This document shows, piece after piece, positions 24,755-30,815 of a stretch of DNA of 30,815 bases. The position numbers were made by a program, and so were the translations under genes. The notes under the pieces were generated by a model. The model was not told where the DNA came from and did not search any database. It saw nothing but the letters and a program-made list of their open reading frames with translations. Positions within the stretch are counted from its first letter, which is position 1. Every line of letters starts with the position of its first letter. This DNA comes from Anaerolineae bacterium (GTDB lineage Bacteria; Chloroflexota; Anaerolineae; 4572-78; J111), in assembly GCA_020433785.1 (NCBI GenBank), contig JAGRCC010000013.1, positions 1-30,815 of the forward strand, given 5' to 3'.

Positions 24755-26892
24755 TCGCTCGCCCGCAACGAATTCCCACTCTCGAATTCCAAGGCGAACA
24801 CCTGGTAGGCTCCGGCCACCTCAAACACCGGCTGCAAATAATTTTCTTCCAACGCCGACAAAACCTCGGTATCGATGGTCTCAGGCCGGTCATTGAGGAC
24901 GAACTGCAAGCCATTGCGATGAATAAGAACGTTGGTTACACCGGCATCGTGCCAACTTTGCGCGATGGCCTCGGCGGTTCGGTATTGATAGACGAGGTGC
25001 GGAAACGTATCCAAAATACTATCGGGCCGGCAGTCGAGCCGGCAGTAGTAGCTGCGCGGTTCCCACAAAAAGACCACTGTCGACTCCGACGGCAGGTCGG
25101 TATTGAGCTGCTGCATGGCGGCATAGTACGCGCCCAATCGCCGGGTCAGATAGGTGTCGCGTGATTCCAGGCCGGCTAGATAAGGCAGCGGATCGATCTT
25201 CATCGTCAGCAGTCCCACGTCGATGACGGTCAGCGCCAAGGTCAAAACCACGGCGATGTTGACAAAACGGCTAAAGGAAAACTGCGGCATGTCGAGGCGC
25301 GGCAGTTCAGACCAAACCCACCCGGCAACCGGAGCCAAGCCCACTAACCCCGGCAGCAGCAGGCGAGACTGCCACAGCGCTCCCGACCAAATGACCCCCA
25401 GCGTCCAAAAGGCGAAGTGAGCGGCGGTGTAAACTAACAGCGCATTAAGCGCCGTAGGCCGGTCGTGTCGACGAACGAAAGCCCAGCCGATCACCAGCGG
25501 CAAAAAGAGCAGCAGCAGCGGCCCGGTGCGGCCATCCCAATAATTGGCATCGCGCACGCCCAAAGTCAGCAGCCAGGGCAGCCCCAGCAGGGTCGAGGGT
25601 CGCCAGCCGATGCCGGTTCCGGCCGCCGCGTACCACTCGGCCCGGAAGCTGTCCCAAAACGATCCCCCAAACCGGCCATACAAAAAGGGATAGACCGGAT
25701 TGCCGGTGAAAAACCAATTTCTCAGATACCAGGGCGAGGCCACAAGTAGAGCGATGAGGCAGAAAAGGAGGAATGGGGTTAAGGCGTATAACATAGAACG
25801 TGGGACGTGGGACGTTGAACTTAGTGTATAGGGCGTAGGGCGTACTGCATTCCAGAGAAGAAGTAACCCTATGACGACAGGCGTAACGAAACTGGTGTAC
25901 TTGAGGCCCATCGCCAGACCGGCGAAAACAGCACTAAGGATGACAATTGATAATTGATGATTGATAATTGATAATTGTTGGCCGCTGATCGCTGAATGCC
26001 GAGCGCTGACGGCTGACGGTTGATGGTTGATGGTTGGCGACAAGAAGCATAGCGCAGCATAGAGGCTGGCGAGTTGGTAGAAAGCCAGGGCGAGATCGTT
26101 GTAAGCCCAACCGGCCAGGGTGCCGAGCATCGGCATGCTGGCCAGAATGACGACGGCAGGCCAGGTGGATTTTTGACTGAGAAAGCACTGGGCGGTCAAA
26201 TAAACCAAGCCCGCCAGCAGTGGCGCGAAGCTAAAATGCAACAGCTTGGCGGCGATGTCACCGCGGAGGAGCATGGCCCAGGCAAACAGCATCTCCATCA
26301 GCGACGGAAAACTGAAATGCGGCACATCGATGCCGCTGACGATACGACCGGCCTCCAAGTAAAGTTTGGGGGCGGTCAGATGGTAGAAAAGACCATCCCA
26401 ATCGGAGGGCGGCAGCAAGGCTACTGACAGTGCTAAAAGGCCGGTGATAGTTAAGTAGATGACAACCAGGCGATGTGGCGGGTTGGTTAATCGTCCGGTT
26501 CCGATTTGCCGAAAAAGGCGCCAGAGTTGCGGCGCAGCGACCAGGCTTAGACCCACCGTGACCGCATAGGCCGCCAGGGGATGAAACAGTCCCACCAGCC
26601 CCAACCCGAACGAGAGCAGTCCGAGCAGTCCCAATCCCAATCCTGTGCCGAGGACAACGGTCTCGCCAAAGCTAAAGGCATCTCCAACCAACCGCTCAAG
26701 CAGCCATGAGCCTAAGCCCAAACTGATAGCGAGCAGCCAAACCGCGACCAGCAGGTCGAGCAGGGCGCTGACTATAGCCGCCACGTTTTCGGCGGCGAAG
26801 GGTTTTTGCACGGCAAAGAAGCTACCTAGCACAAAAAACAACCACAACACCAACAGACCGGGTACTAGCCACCGGATCATCGATTTGTTCAT
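24751..26892 (-). CDS. GT39-like (GT-C) membrane glycosyltransferase with two repeat insertions
   Basis: 713 residues, paralogue of the 652-residue protein at 19493-21451. The outer loop DWDGLFYHLTAPKLYL (164-179) is the shared active-site region, SYYCRLDCRPD in the C-terminal outer domain keeps the two cysteines, and LVASPWYLRNWF and NPVYPFLYG also match. Compared with the paralogue, two extra stretches stand out: residues about 285-316 (INHQPSAVSARHS, SIINHQLSI) and about 348-370 (RPTPYTLSSTSHVPRS). Both are encoded by tandem heptamers and lie in short loops between helices, so the enzyme may still fold. It overlaps the upstream GT87 gene by four bases (ATGA) and its stop overlaps that of the plus-strand gene. 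Confidence 0.85.
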   Translation of the reverse strand: MNKSMIRWLVPGLLVLWLFFVLGSFFAVQKPFAAENVAAIVSALLDLLVAVWLLAISLGLGSWLLERLVGDAFSFGETVVLGTGLGLGLLGLLSFGLGLVGLFHPLAAYAVTVGLSLVAAPQLWRLFRQIGTGRLTNPPHRLVVIYLTITGLLALSVALLPPSDWDGLFYHLTAPKLYLEAGRIVSGIDVPHFSFPSLMEMLFAWAMLLRGDIAAKLLHFSFAPLLAGLVYLTAQCFLSQKSTWPAVVILASMPMLGTLAGWAYNDLALAFYQLASLYAALCFLSPTINHQPSAVSARHSAISGQQLSIINHQLSIVILSAVFAGLAMGLKYTSFVTPVVIGLLLLWNAVRPTPYTLSSTSHVPRSMLYALTPFLLFCLIALLVASPWYLRNWFFTGNPVYPFLYGRFGGSFWDSFRAEWYAAAGTGIGWRPSTLLGLPWLLTLGVRDANYWDGRTGPLLLLFLPLVIGWAFVRRHDRPTALNALLVYTAAHFAFWTLGVIWSGALWQSRLLLPGLVGLAPVAGWVWSELPRLDMPQFSFSRFVNIAVVLTLALTVIDVGLLTMKIDPLPYLAGLESRDTYLTRRLGAYYAAMQQLNTDLPSESTVVFLWEPRSYYCRLDCRPDSILDTFPHLVYQYRTAEAIAQSWHDAGVTNVLIHRNGLQFVLNDRPETIDTEVLSALEENYLQPVFEVAGAYQVFALEFESGNSLRASD
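25781..25850. repeat. In-frame heptamer array, ten units around GGGACGT / AGGGCGT
   Basis: Ten consecutive units of seven bases stay in phase, with GGGACGT and AGGGCGT each occurring twice in a row. They encode a loop peptide around RPTPYTLSSTSHVPRS. The aligned part of the 652-residue paralogue is about a dozen residues shorter here, which supports insertion. Confidence 0.75.
25945..26039. repeat. In-frame compound heptamer array, about thirteen units
   Basis: Five units of AATTGAT type (25945-25979) are followed by four bases and then eight units of GCTGACG / GTTGATG type (25984-26039). On the coding strand this reads INHQPSAVSARHSAISGQ and SIINHQLSI. Two different heptamer families side by side suggest growth by slippage after two seeding events, or one seed that drifted. 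Confidence 0.85.
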
Positions 26893-28187
26893 AACGCTTG
26901 CCTGGGTTGGAGCCGCCAGTGTCGATACTCGTAGGTTTGGGCCGACTGCCAGAGATGATGCCAGTCAGCGGCATACAAGATCAACACCAGCGCCGGCAAA
27001 AGGCCGTGCAGCATAATATGTTCCCAATCGCCGGCCAGGGTTACGATGAAAGCCCCCCACATTATGACTAACAGTAACCCTTCAATGATGGCCGCTGTCA
27101 AAGCCCGTTGTGGTCCGGTTAAACGCTGAAAAAAGAAGAAAAGGGGCAAATAGAGAATGATCTGATTGGTCGTGGCCGAGCGAAAGGCAATCAGACTGCC
27201 AACAATGAGCGTTGACATAATCGCCCAGGTGTAGGCTCCGGGCCGCCCTTTGAAGGCTAACCACCAACCCGGTAGCAGCGTCAGGAAGAAGAGGAGCGAT
27301 AGAAGCATGGTTAGAGGCGTCGCCAGCGAGTCGGGCAGTAAAAAATGAAGTAAATTTTCCAGGGGGGTACCGAAGGCCACATAATCACTGTAGGCGATGG
27401 CGTTGCGCACAAAATCAATCGGCCAGGTCGGAACCAGCAGCATACTGCTCAGGACTAGGGTTACCAAGCTGAGGCCAAAACTCAGGACGATCCGCCATCG
27501 AAGCTGAAATAAAGCCCAGATCAAAAGAAAAATGATGACAAGAACCACCATCTGCGGCTTGATCGTGGTTATCGCCAGACAAATCCCGGCCAGAAGGTCG
27601 CGCCGCGACTCAATCGCCCACAACCCCACCAACAGGGCCAAGCCCACTAATACCGAAAATTGGCCCAAAATAATCGACCGCGCCCCATTGTAAAAAAAGA
27701 TGCCCCAGAAAAGGGTCAACCAAAACAGCCATTTTGGCGGCGACCAGCCGGCCAGCCGAATCGAGAGCACAGTCACGCCCAGCAGCATGAATTGCAGCAC
27801 GGTCATCCAAATCGCTTGGGCCCAGGCGTACGGCAGCAGGCTCAGCGGCCAGAAAAAATAGAGGGTATAGAGCGGGTAGGCAAAATAGGCTTCATCTTTA
27901 TCTTCGGGGGTGGTCAACCGGCCAAACATCGCTCGCTGAGCCTGTTCGGCCACCGATTGATCGTAGGGGTTGGTGCCATGCAGCAGGTATTCGCGGCCGC
28001 CCAACCAGCGGACAAAGAAATCGTTGGCTCCTGCAAATTTGCTGGTGAATACCATATAAACAGCCACCGACTGAAGGGCGATGATGATAACCAACAGGCC
28101 GATTAAGATCAACCAAACCGGGTTTAGCTGAAGCAGAGGTTGTTTAGGATAAACCTGCGCTTTTCTACCAGATCGATGTTTATCCAA
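26889..28187 (-). CDS. GT87-family (DUF2029) membrane mannosyltransferase-like protein
   Basis: 432 residues from TTG at 28187. The frame is open to 28286, but that extension overlaps the upstream gene by 95 bases and looks unnatural. TTG is preceded by GAGG with an eight-base spacer and lies just after the upstream TAG. After the first helix comes NDFFVRWLGGREYLLHGTNPY, the GT87 outer loop with its Asp (56) and NPY (73-75). TTIKPQMVVLVI is a later family segment. About ten helices follow. It is a paralogue of the plus-strand gene at 23549-24754. It probably uses polyprenyl-phosphate-linked hexose as donor, outside the membrane. Confidence 0.85.
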   Translation of the reverse strand: MDKHRSGRKAQVYPKQPLLQLNPVWLILIGLLVIIIALQSVAVYMVFTSKFAGANDFFVRWLGGREYLLHGTNPYDQSVAEQAQRAMFGRLTTPEDKDEAYFAYPLYTLYFFWPLSLLPYAWAQAIWMTVLQFMLLGVTVLSIRLAGWSPPKWLFWLTLFWGIFFYNGARSIILGQFSVLVGLALLVGLWAIESRRDLLAGICLAITTIKPQMVVLVIIFLLIWALFQLRWRIVLSFGLSLVTLVLSSMLLVPTWPIDFVRNAIAYSDYVAFGTPLENLLHFLLPDSLATPLTMLLSLLFFLTLLPGWWLAFKGRPGAYTWAIMSTLIVGSLIAFRSATTNQIILYLPLFFFFQRLTGPQRALTAAIIEGLLLVIMWGAFIVTLAGDWEHIMLHGLLPALVLILYAADWHHLWQSAQTYEYRHWRLQPRQAL

Positions 28188-28191
28188 TTTT

Positions 28192-29661
28192 CTATCCTCG
28201 CGCCGGGCTAGTGTAGATTCGACCGTAAAGCTGGATAATGAGACTCCCGTATCGTTTTTCCTGCAAAATGGGCCGAGTCTTGCCAATGGCCTCTAAAGAG
28301 GTCAATTGATCCGGATCGGTATGCTCGACATCAATAATCAGCCAGAACCGTTCTTGACGAGCGACTTCTTCCCAGGTAACGGAACGCCCATTTAACATCG
28401 ACCAGCGTGGTAGAGGCAAGATAGGTTTTGGGTCGGAAACCAGTACGGCATTATCGGCGGATGGTCCATAGAACATAAAAGGGAGGGCTGTCCACTGGCT
28501 GGTGTGCAAAAACAGATCGTCTTTTTGCTTGGCTTGAAAAGTTTGAGCCGCTATTGCTCGTAGGTCCATCTTTGTGGTCAAAGAAAAGATAAAAACGTTC
28601 CCAAGCGTAATGAAGATGAGTACGAAAAGCACGCTATAAAGTACGGGTACAGGGGACTTTAATCGAGCATTGACTAAGATCAAGGCCAAAAATAGGGCCA
28701 AAAATGGCGTGCAAATAATGAGCGTACGAGTGAGGAAAATCGGCTTAAATTGCGAGACAAGAAATATACTGACTATTGGGAAGAAGCTGCCCAGCAAAAT
28801 CAAATATTGTTCCGGCTGACCAAATCGATCAAACTTTTTGGTGATAATTTGGTAGGCTCCGATCAGCAGCAGTCCAAAAACAGCAAAAACCCCAATGTAG
28901 GTCAGTAAAGCCCCCCGCGAATAACTCCCAAAAATAAGAAAATAATTACTGAGCACTAAATAGATGGCATGGGGCTTGGCCAACCAGTAGTTTCCTCCAA
29001 AGACAACATCGCGCTGGTTCAGAAAAAAGACAATGAGCTGCGGCAGAAAGGCGAGGGCGGTCATCAGATCAATGACCATAAGCTGCCACCAGTAACGTCG
29101 ATACTTAGTAACAAAAATAAGCCAAAACAGGTGGTAAGTGAGTAAAATGAACCCTAACAAATAGTGCGTGTATAACCCTAGCACGCTACTAACCAGATAA
29201 AGTCCCCACCAGCGAGCTGCCCCAGTTTGCATAGCTTTAACAAAAGCCAAAAGTGAGATAATCGTCAGAAACAGAAGCAGGCTGTACATTCTCACTTCGC
29301 GAGCGTACTGAATTTGAAAAGGCATGAAAACCATCAGGAGCGCGGCCAGTAAAGCCACTCTACCATCAAACAAGATCTTTCCCACGCGATAGATGGCGGC
29401 TACGGCCAGTAAACTCCACCCCGCCGATAAAAATCGAGCCGCGTACTCACTAACGCCAACCAACTGCACCCAGTAATGCAGCATCAAATAGTAAAACGGC
29501 GGATGGACCGACTGGCCTGCATTCATGAAAATTTGGACCGGCGTAAGATTGGTGGCGATAGCCAGACTGAAGGCTTCATCAAACCAAACGCTTTCACGGT
29601 CGATATAAAAAAGTCGAAGCGCGGCCCCCATCAGGATGATGACAATGATTGCTGCTTTCAT
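28192..29661 (-). CDS. GT39/PMT_2-type membrane glycosyltransferase
   Basis: 489 residues and the most canonical GT-C enzyme of the window. SVWFDEAFS (25-32) holds the Asp-Glu pair of the first outer loop, SVHPPFYYLMLHYW (51-64) is the HPP-YY signature, and YAREVRMYSL (119-128) follows as in ArnT/PMT_2 proteins. A series of hydrophobic helices leads to a C-terminal soluble part (FWLIIDVEHTDPDQL). Such enzymes use polyprenyl-phosphate sugars on the outer face. The donor is probably made by the DPM1-like GT2 immediately upstream, with which it overlaps by four bases (ATGA), a common donor-synthase/transferase pairing. Confidence 0.9.
   Translation of the reverse strand: MKAAIIVIILMGAALRLFYIDRESVWFDEAFSLAIATNLTPVQIFMNAGQSVHPPFYYLMLHYWVQLVGVSEYAARFLSAGWSLLAVAAIYRVGKILFDGRVALLAALLMVFMPFQIQYAREVRMYSLLLFLTIISLLAFVKAMQTGAARWWGLYLVSSVLGLYTHYLLGFILLTYHLFWLIFVTKYRRYWWQLMVIDLMTALAFLPQLIVFFLNQRDVVFGGNYWLAKPHAIYLVLSNYFLIFGSYSRGALLTYIGVFAVFGLLLIGAYQIITKKFDRFGQPEQYLILLGSFFPIVSIFLVSQFKPIFLTRTLIICTPFLALFLALILVNARLKSPVPVLYSVLFVLIFITLGNVFIFSLTTKMDLRAIAAQTFQAKQKDDLFLHTSQWTALPFMFYGPSADNAVLVSDPKPILPLPRWSMLNGRSVTWEEVARQERFWLIIDVEHTDPDQLTSLEAIGKTRPILQEKRYGSLIIQLYGRIYTSPARG
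28196..28199 (-). promoter_or_regulatory. GAGG ribosome binding site fixing the TTG start at 28187
   Basis: On the minus strand GAGG, eight bases, then TTG; the upstream gene's TAG stop lies inside this spacer. Translation of the GT87 protein is therefore probably coupled to that of the GT39 gene. Confidence 0.6.
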
Positions 29662-30398
29662 TTGTATTTTGCGGTCACCTGTGTTGGGGTCGATTTAACC
29701 CCTCGCTCAGAGAAAAACCGATACTTTACCAGCGTCCAGATGGCGATGGCGCCATCATACCATTGGATTTTTTTCCCTTCCTGACGGGTCCGAGGCTGGT
29801 AAGATATCGGCACTTCGTAAATGGGAATCCCTCGTTGCAACAGTTTGGCCGTTAGTTCCGGGCAAAACTCAAAACCATTGGTCTCCAAGCCAATCCCTCG
29901 GAGCAGTTCGGTTCGAACCACTTTGTAGCCGGTCGCTTCATCAGTAATGTGTGATCCGTACAACCCATTGGCTATCCAGCTCAACGCCCGTCCGCCCCAG
30001 TAGTACAACTGCGACGATTTAGGATTACGTCTGAGATTGCGTGAGCCGTAGACCACCGCGACGGTTGAATTCTGCTGAAACGGCTCAAGCAAATTCCCAT
30101 AATCCGCCGGATCGTATTCCAAATCAGCATCTTGCACGAGAACTAAATCGCCGGTAACGACTCTCAATCCGGTTCGGATGGCCGCGCCTTTGCCGCTATT
30201 TTTCTCATGCCGCAACACCGTCAGATCAGGCTTAGCCGCATGCTGAAGCTGTTGAATGATCACCGGCGACTCATCGTGAGAGCCGTCGTCAACGACGATG
30301 ATTTCATAGGCCAGATTTGTGGCGCGAACCCGCCGGATGATCTCTTCTAACGTCGCCGCTTCATTATAAACAGGAATAATTACAGATAATTTTTGCAT
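29658..30398 (-). CDS. DPM1-like GT2, polyprenyl-phosphate sugar synthase type
   Basis: 246 residues, soluble, with all motifs of dolichol-phosphate-mannose/glucose synthases: SVIIPVYNE (5-13), EIIVVDDGSHDES (32-44), VQDADLEYDP (88-97, intact D-A-D), TDEATGYKV (152-160) and EVPISYQPR with EGKKI near the end. It makes a polyprenyl-phosphate sugar from a nucleotide sugar at the cytoplasmic face. The frame also opens with TTG at 30413, but ATG at 30398 gives the normal family N-terminus (MQKLSVIIP). It heads a tight unit of GT39, GT87 and GT39-like genes, which it plausibly supplies with donor. A possible promoter is at 30423-30451. Confidence 0.9.
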   Translation of the reverse strand: MQKLSVIIPVYNEAATLEEIIRRVRATNLAYEIIVVDDGSHDESPVIIQQLQHAAKPDLTVLRHEKNSGKGAAIRTGLRVVTGDLVLVQDADLEYDPADYGNLLEPFQQNSTVAVVYGSRNLRRNPKSSQLYYWGGRALSWIANGLYGSHITDEATGYKVVRTELLRGIGLETNGFEFCPELTAKLLQRGIPIYEVPISYQPRTRQEGKKIQWYDGAIAIWTLVKYRFFSERGVKSTPTQVTAKYK

Positions 30399-30422
30399 AC
30401 CATCGACTCGCAATGTGAATTT

Positions 30423-30451
30423 GTTATCTTGACTGTATCAGAAATTGGTAA
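30423..30451 (-). promoter_or_regulatory. Possible sigma-70-type promoter before the DPM1-like gene
   Basis: On the minus strand TTACCA (30451-30446), a 17-base spacer, then GATAAC (30428-30423). Each box matches four of six consensus bases and the spacing is ideal. The predicted start of transcription is about 20 bases before the ATG at 30398. It lies in the 134-base gap after the partial gene. It is a weak match and could be chance. Confidence 0.3.
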
Positions 30452-30532
30452 GCATTAAATGGAACCATAGTCCCTGTTAACGGGATGAAACGAACAAGGA
30501 TCGCAGCCAAGCCATCCCGACCGTTCGAACCG

Positions 30533-30815
30533 TCATTTCGCCCGCACAAACACTGCCGCCATATCATCTTGATAAACCGTCTCCCAGCCGGACGACTCCA
30601 ACCGCAAGAATTTGGCCAGAGTGCTGTTGGTTTCGATCAAAATGGTGTTAATTTCGTCATCATCGAGCGTCTGTCGCCAGCCATCGTTGGCCGTCATCAC
30701 ATCGAGATAGCGCCGAATAAAGGCGTCGTCGTACAAGTCGGTTCGGCCGTCGATGTAAACCTGATAGCCGGGCCAGAGTTTGAAGATGGCATAGCCGCCC
30801 CAGTTGTAGCTGTTG
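30533..30815 (-). CDS. 3' end of a GT-C/GT39-type gene, cut by window edge
   Basis: The frame is open from the right edge (30815) to a TAA-type stop at 30533, giving 93 visible residues, with no need for the internal TTG at 30736 as a start. The peptide NSYNWGGYAIFKLWPGYQVYIDGRTDLYDDA is the C-terminal outer domain seen in many Chloroflexi GT39-like and hypothetical membrane proteins. The remainder ends WETVYQDDMAAVFVRAK. It has no membrane segment in view because those lie upstream. It is probably the last gene of another transcription unit, as 134 bases follow before the next start. A near-perfect 16-base palindrome (30519-30534) overlaps the stop region. Confidence 0.7.
   Translation of the reverse strand, partial: NSYNWGGYAIFKLWPGYQVYIDGRTDLYDDAFIRRYLDVMTANDGWRQTLDDDEINTILIETNSTLAKFLRLESSGWETVYQDDMAAVFVRAK

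Noticed and set aside
24663..24914. 83-codon minus-strand frame at the convergent gene ends
   Set aside because: It lies in another frame over the ends of two well-supported genes and has no family match.
30481..30519. CGGGATG/CATCCCG inverted repeat as terminator of the right-edge gene
   Set aside because: Only seven paired bases with a 25-base loop and no T-run.

Overview
The window is one dense block of cell-surface glycan genes. About twelve large polytopic membrane proteins of the lipid-linked-sugar-dependent (GT-C) kind are mixed with GT2-type nucleotide-sugar transferases, three of which resemble polyprenyl-phosphate sugar synthases. Nucleotide-sugar enzymes are also present: two extended SDR epimerase/dehydratases, a Gfo/Idh oxidoreductase, a UDP-GlcNAc 2-epimerase homologue and a DegT-type PLP protein fused to a GT2-like domain. 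Two SAM methyltransferases and one YbhN/LPG-synthase-type membrane protein complete the set. All but one of the recognised genes are on the minus strand, often with 4-base ATGA overlaps or only 1-20 bases between them. I saw no rRNA, tRNA, CRISPR array or transposase. The GT-C families, the moderate G+C and the in-frame heptanucleotide repeats suggest a filamentous or environmental bacterium, most likely Chloroflexota (Anaerolineae-like). That is an inference from style, because no marker gene is present.

Layout, reading the minus strand from the right end: (1) the 3' end of a GT-C gene cut by the window edge (30533-30815). (2) A tight unit of a DPM1-like GT2, a GT39-type transferase, a GT87 protein and a 713-residue GT39-like protein (30398 down to 24751). 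(3) The only plus-strand gene, a GT87 paralogue (23549-24754), which shares overlapping stop codons with the 713-residue gene. (4) Three GT-C genes (23489 down to 18386). (5) A gene-poor stretch of 453 bases (17933-18385) with several palindromes. (6) A long, nearly gapless unit from 17932 down to 133: SDR, PLP-GT2 fusion, SDR, GT2, GT-C, DPM1-like GT2 with membrane tail, UDP-GlcNAc 2-epimerase, GT2, methyltransferase, Gfo/Idh, methyltransferase, YbhN-type protein and three GT-C proteins. (7) The probable start of a further gene at the left edge.

A working model, by inference: the sugar-nucleotide enzymes make one or more modified (3-keto, 3-deoxy or epimerised) sugars. The GT2 enzymes load sugars onto polyprenyl phosphate. 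The YbhN-type protein could help move lipid-linked sugar across the membrane. The GT-C proteins then transfer sugars outside the cell to a glycolipid, polysaccharide or glycoprotein. No Wzy or Wzx of the usual type and no ABC exporter was recognised. The locus grew partly by duplication: four pairs of GT-C paralogues can be matched inside the window.

The points most worth a second look are: a DegT-family protein with His188 where the PLP lysine should be, fused to a GT2-like domain whose metal-binding DXD is altered; in-frame tandem heptamers inserted into membrane-protein loops, which comparison with an in-window paralogue shows to be additions; and the unusual concentration of GT-C enzymes.
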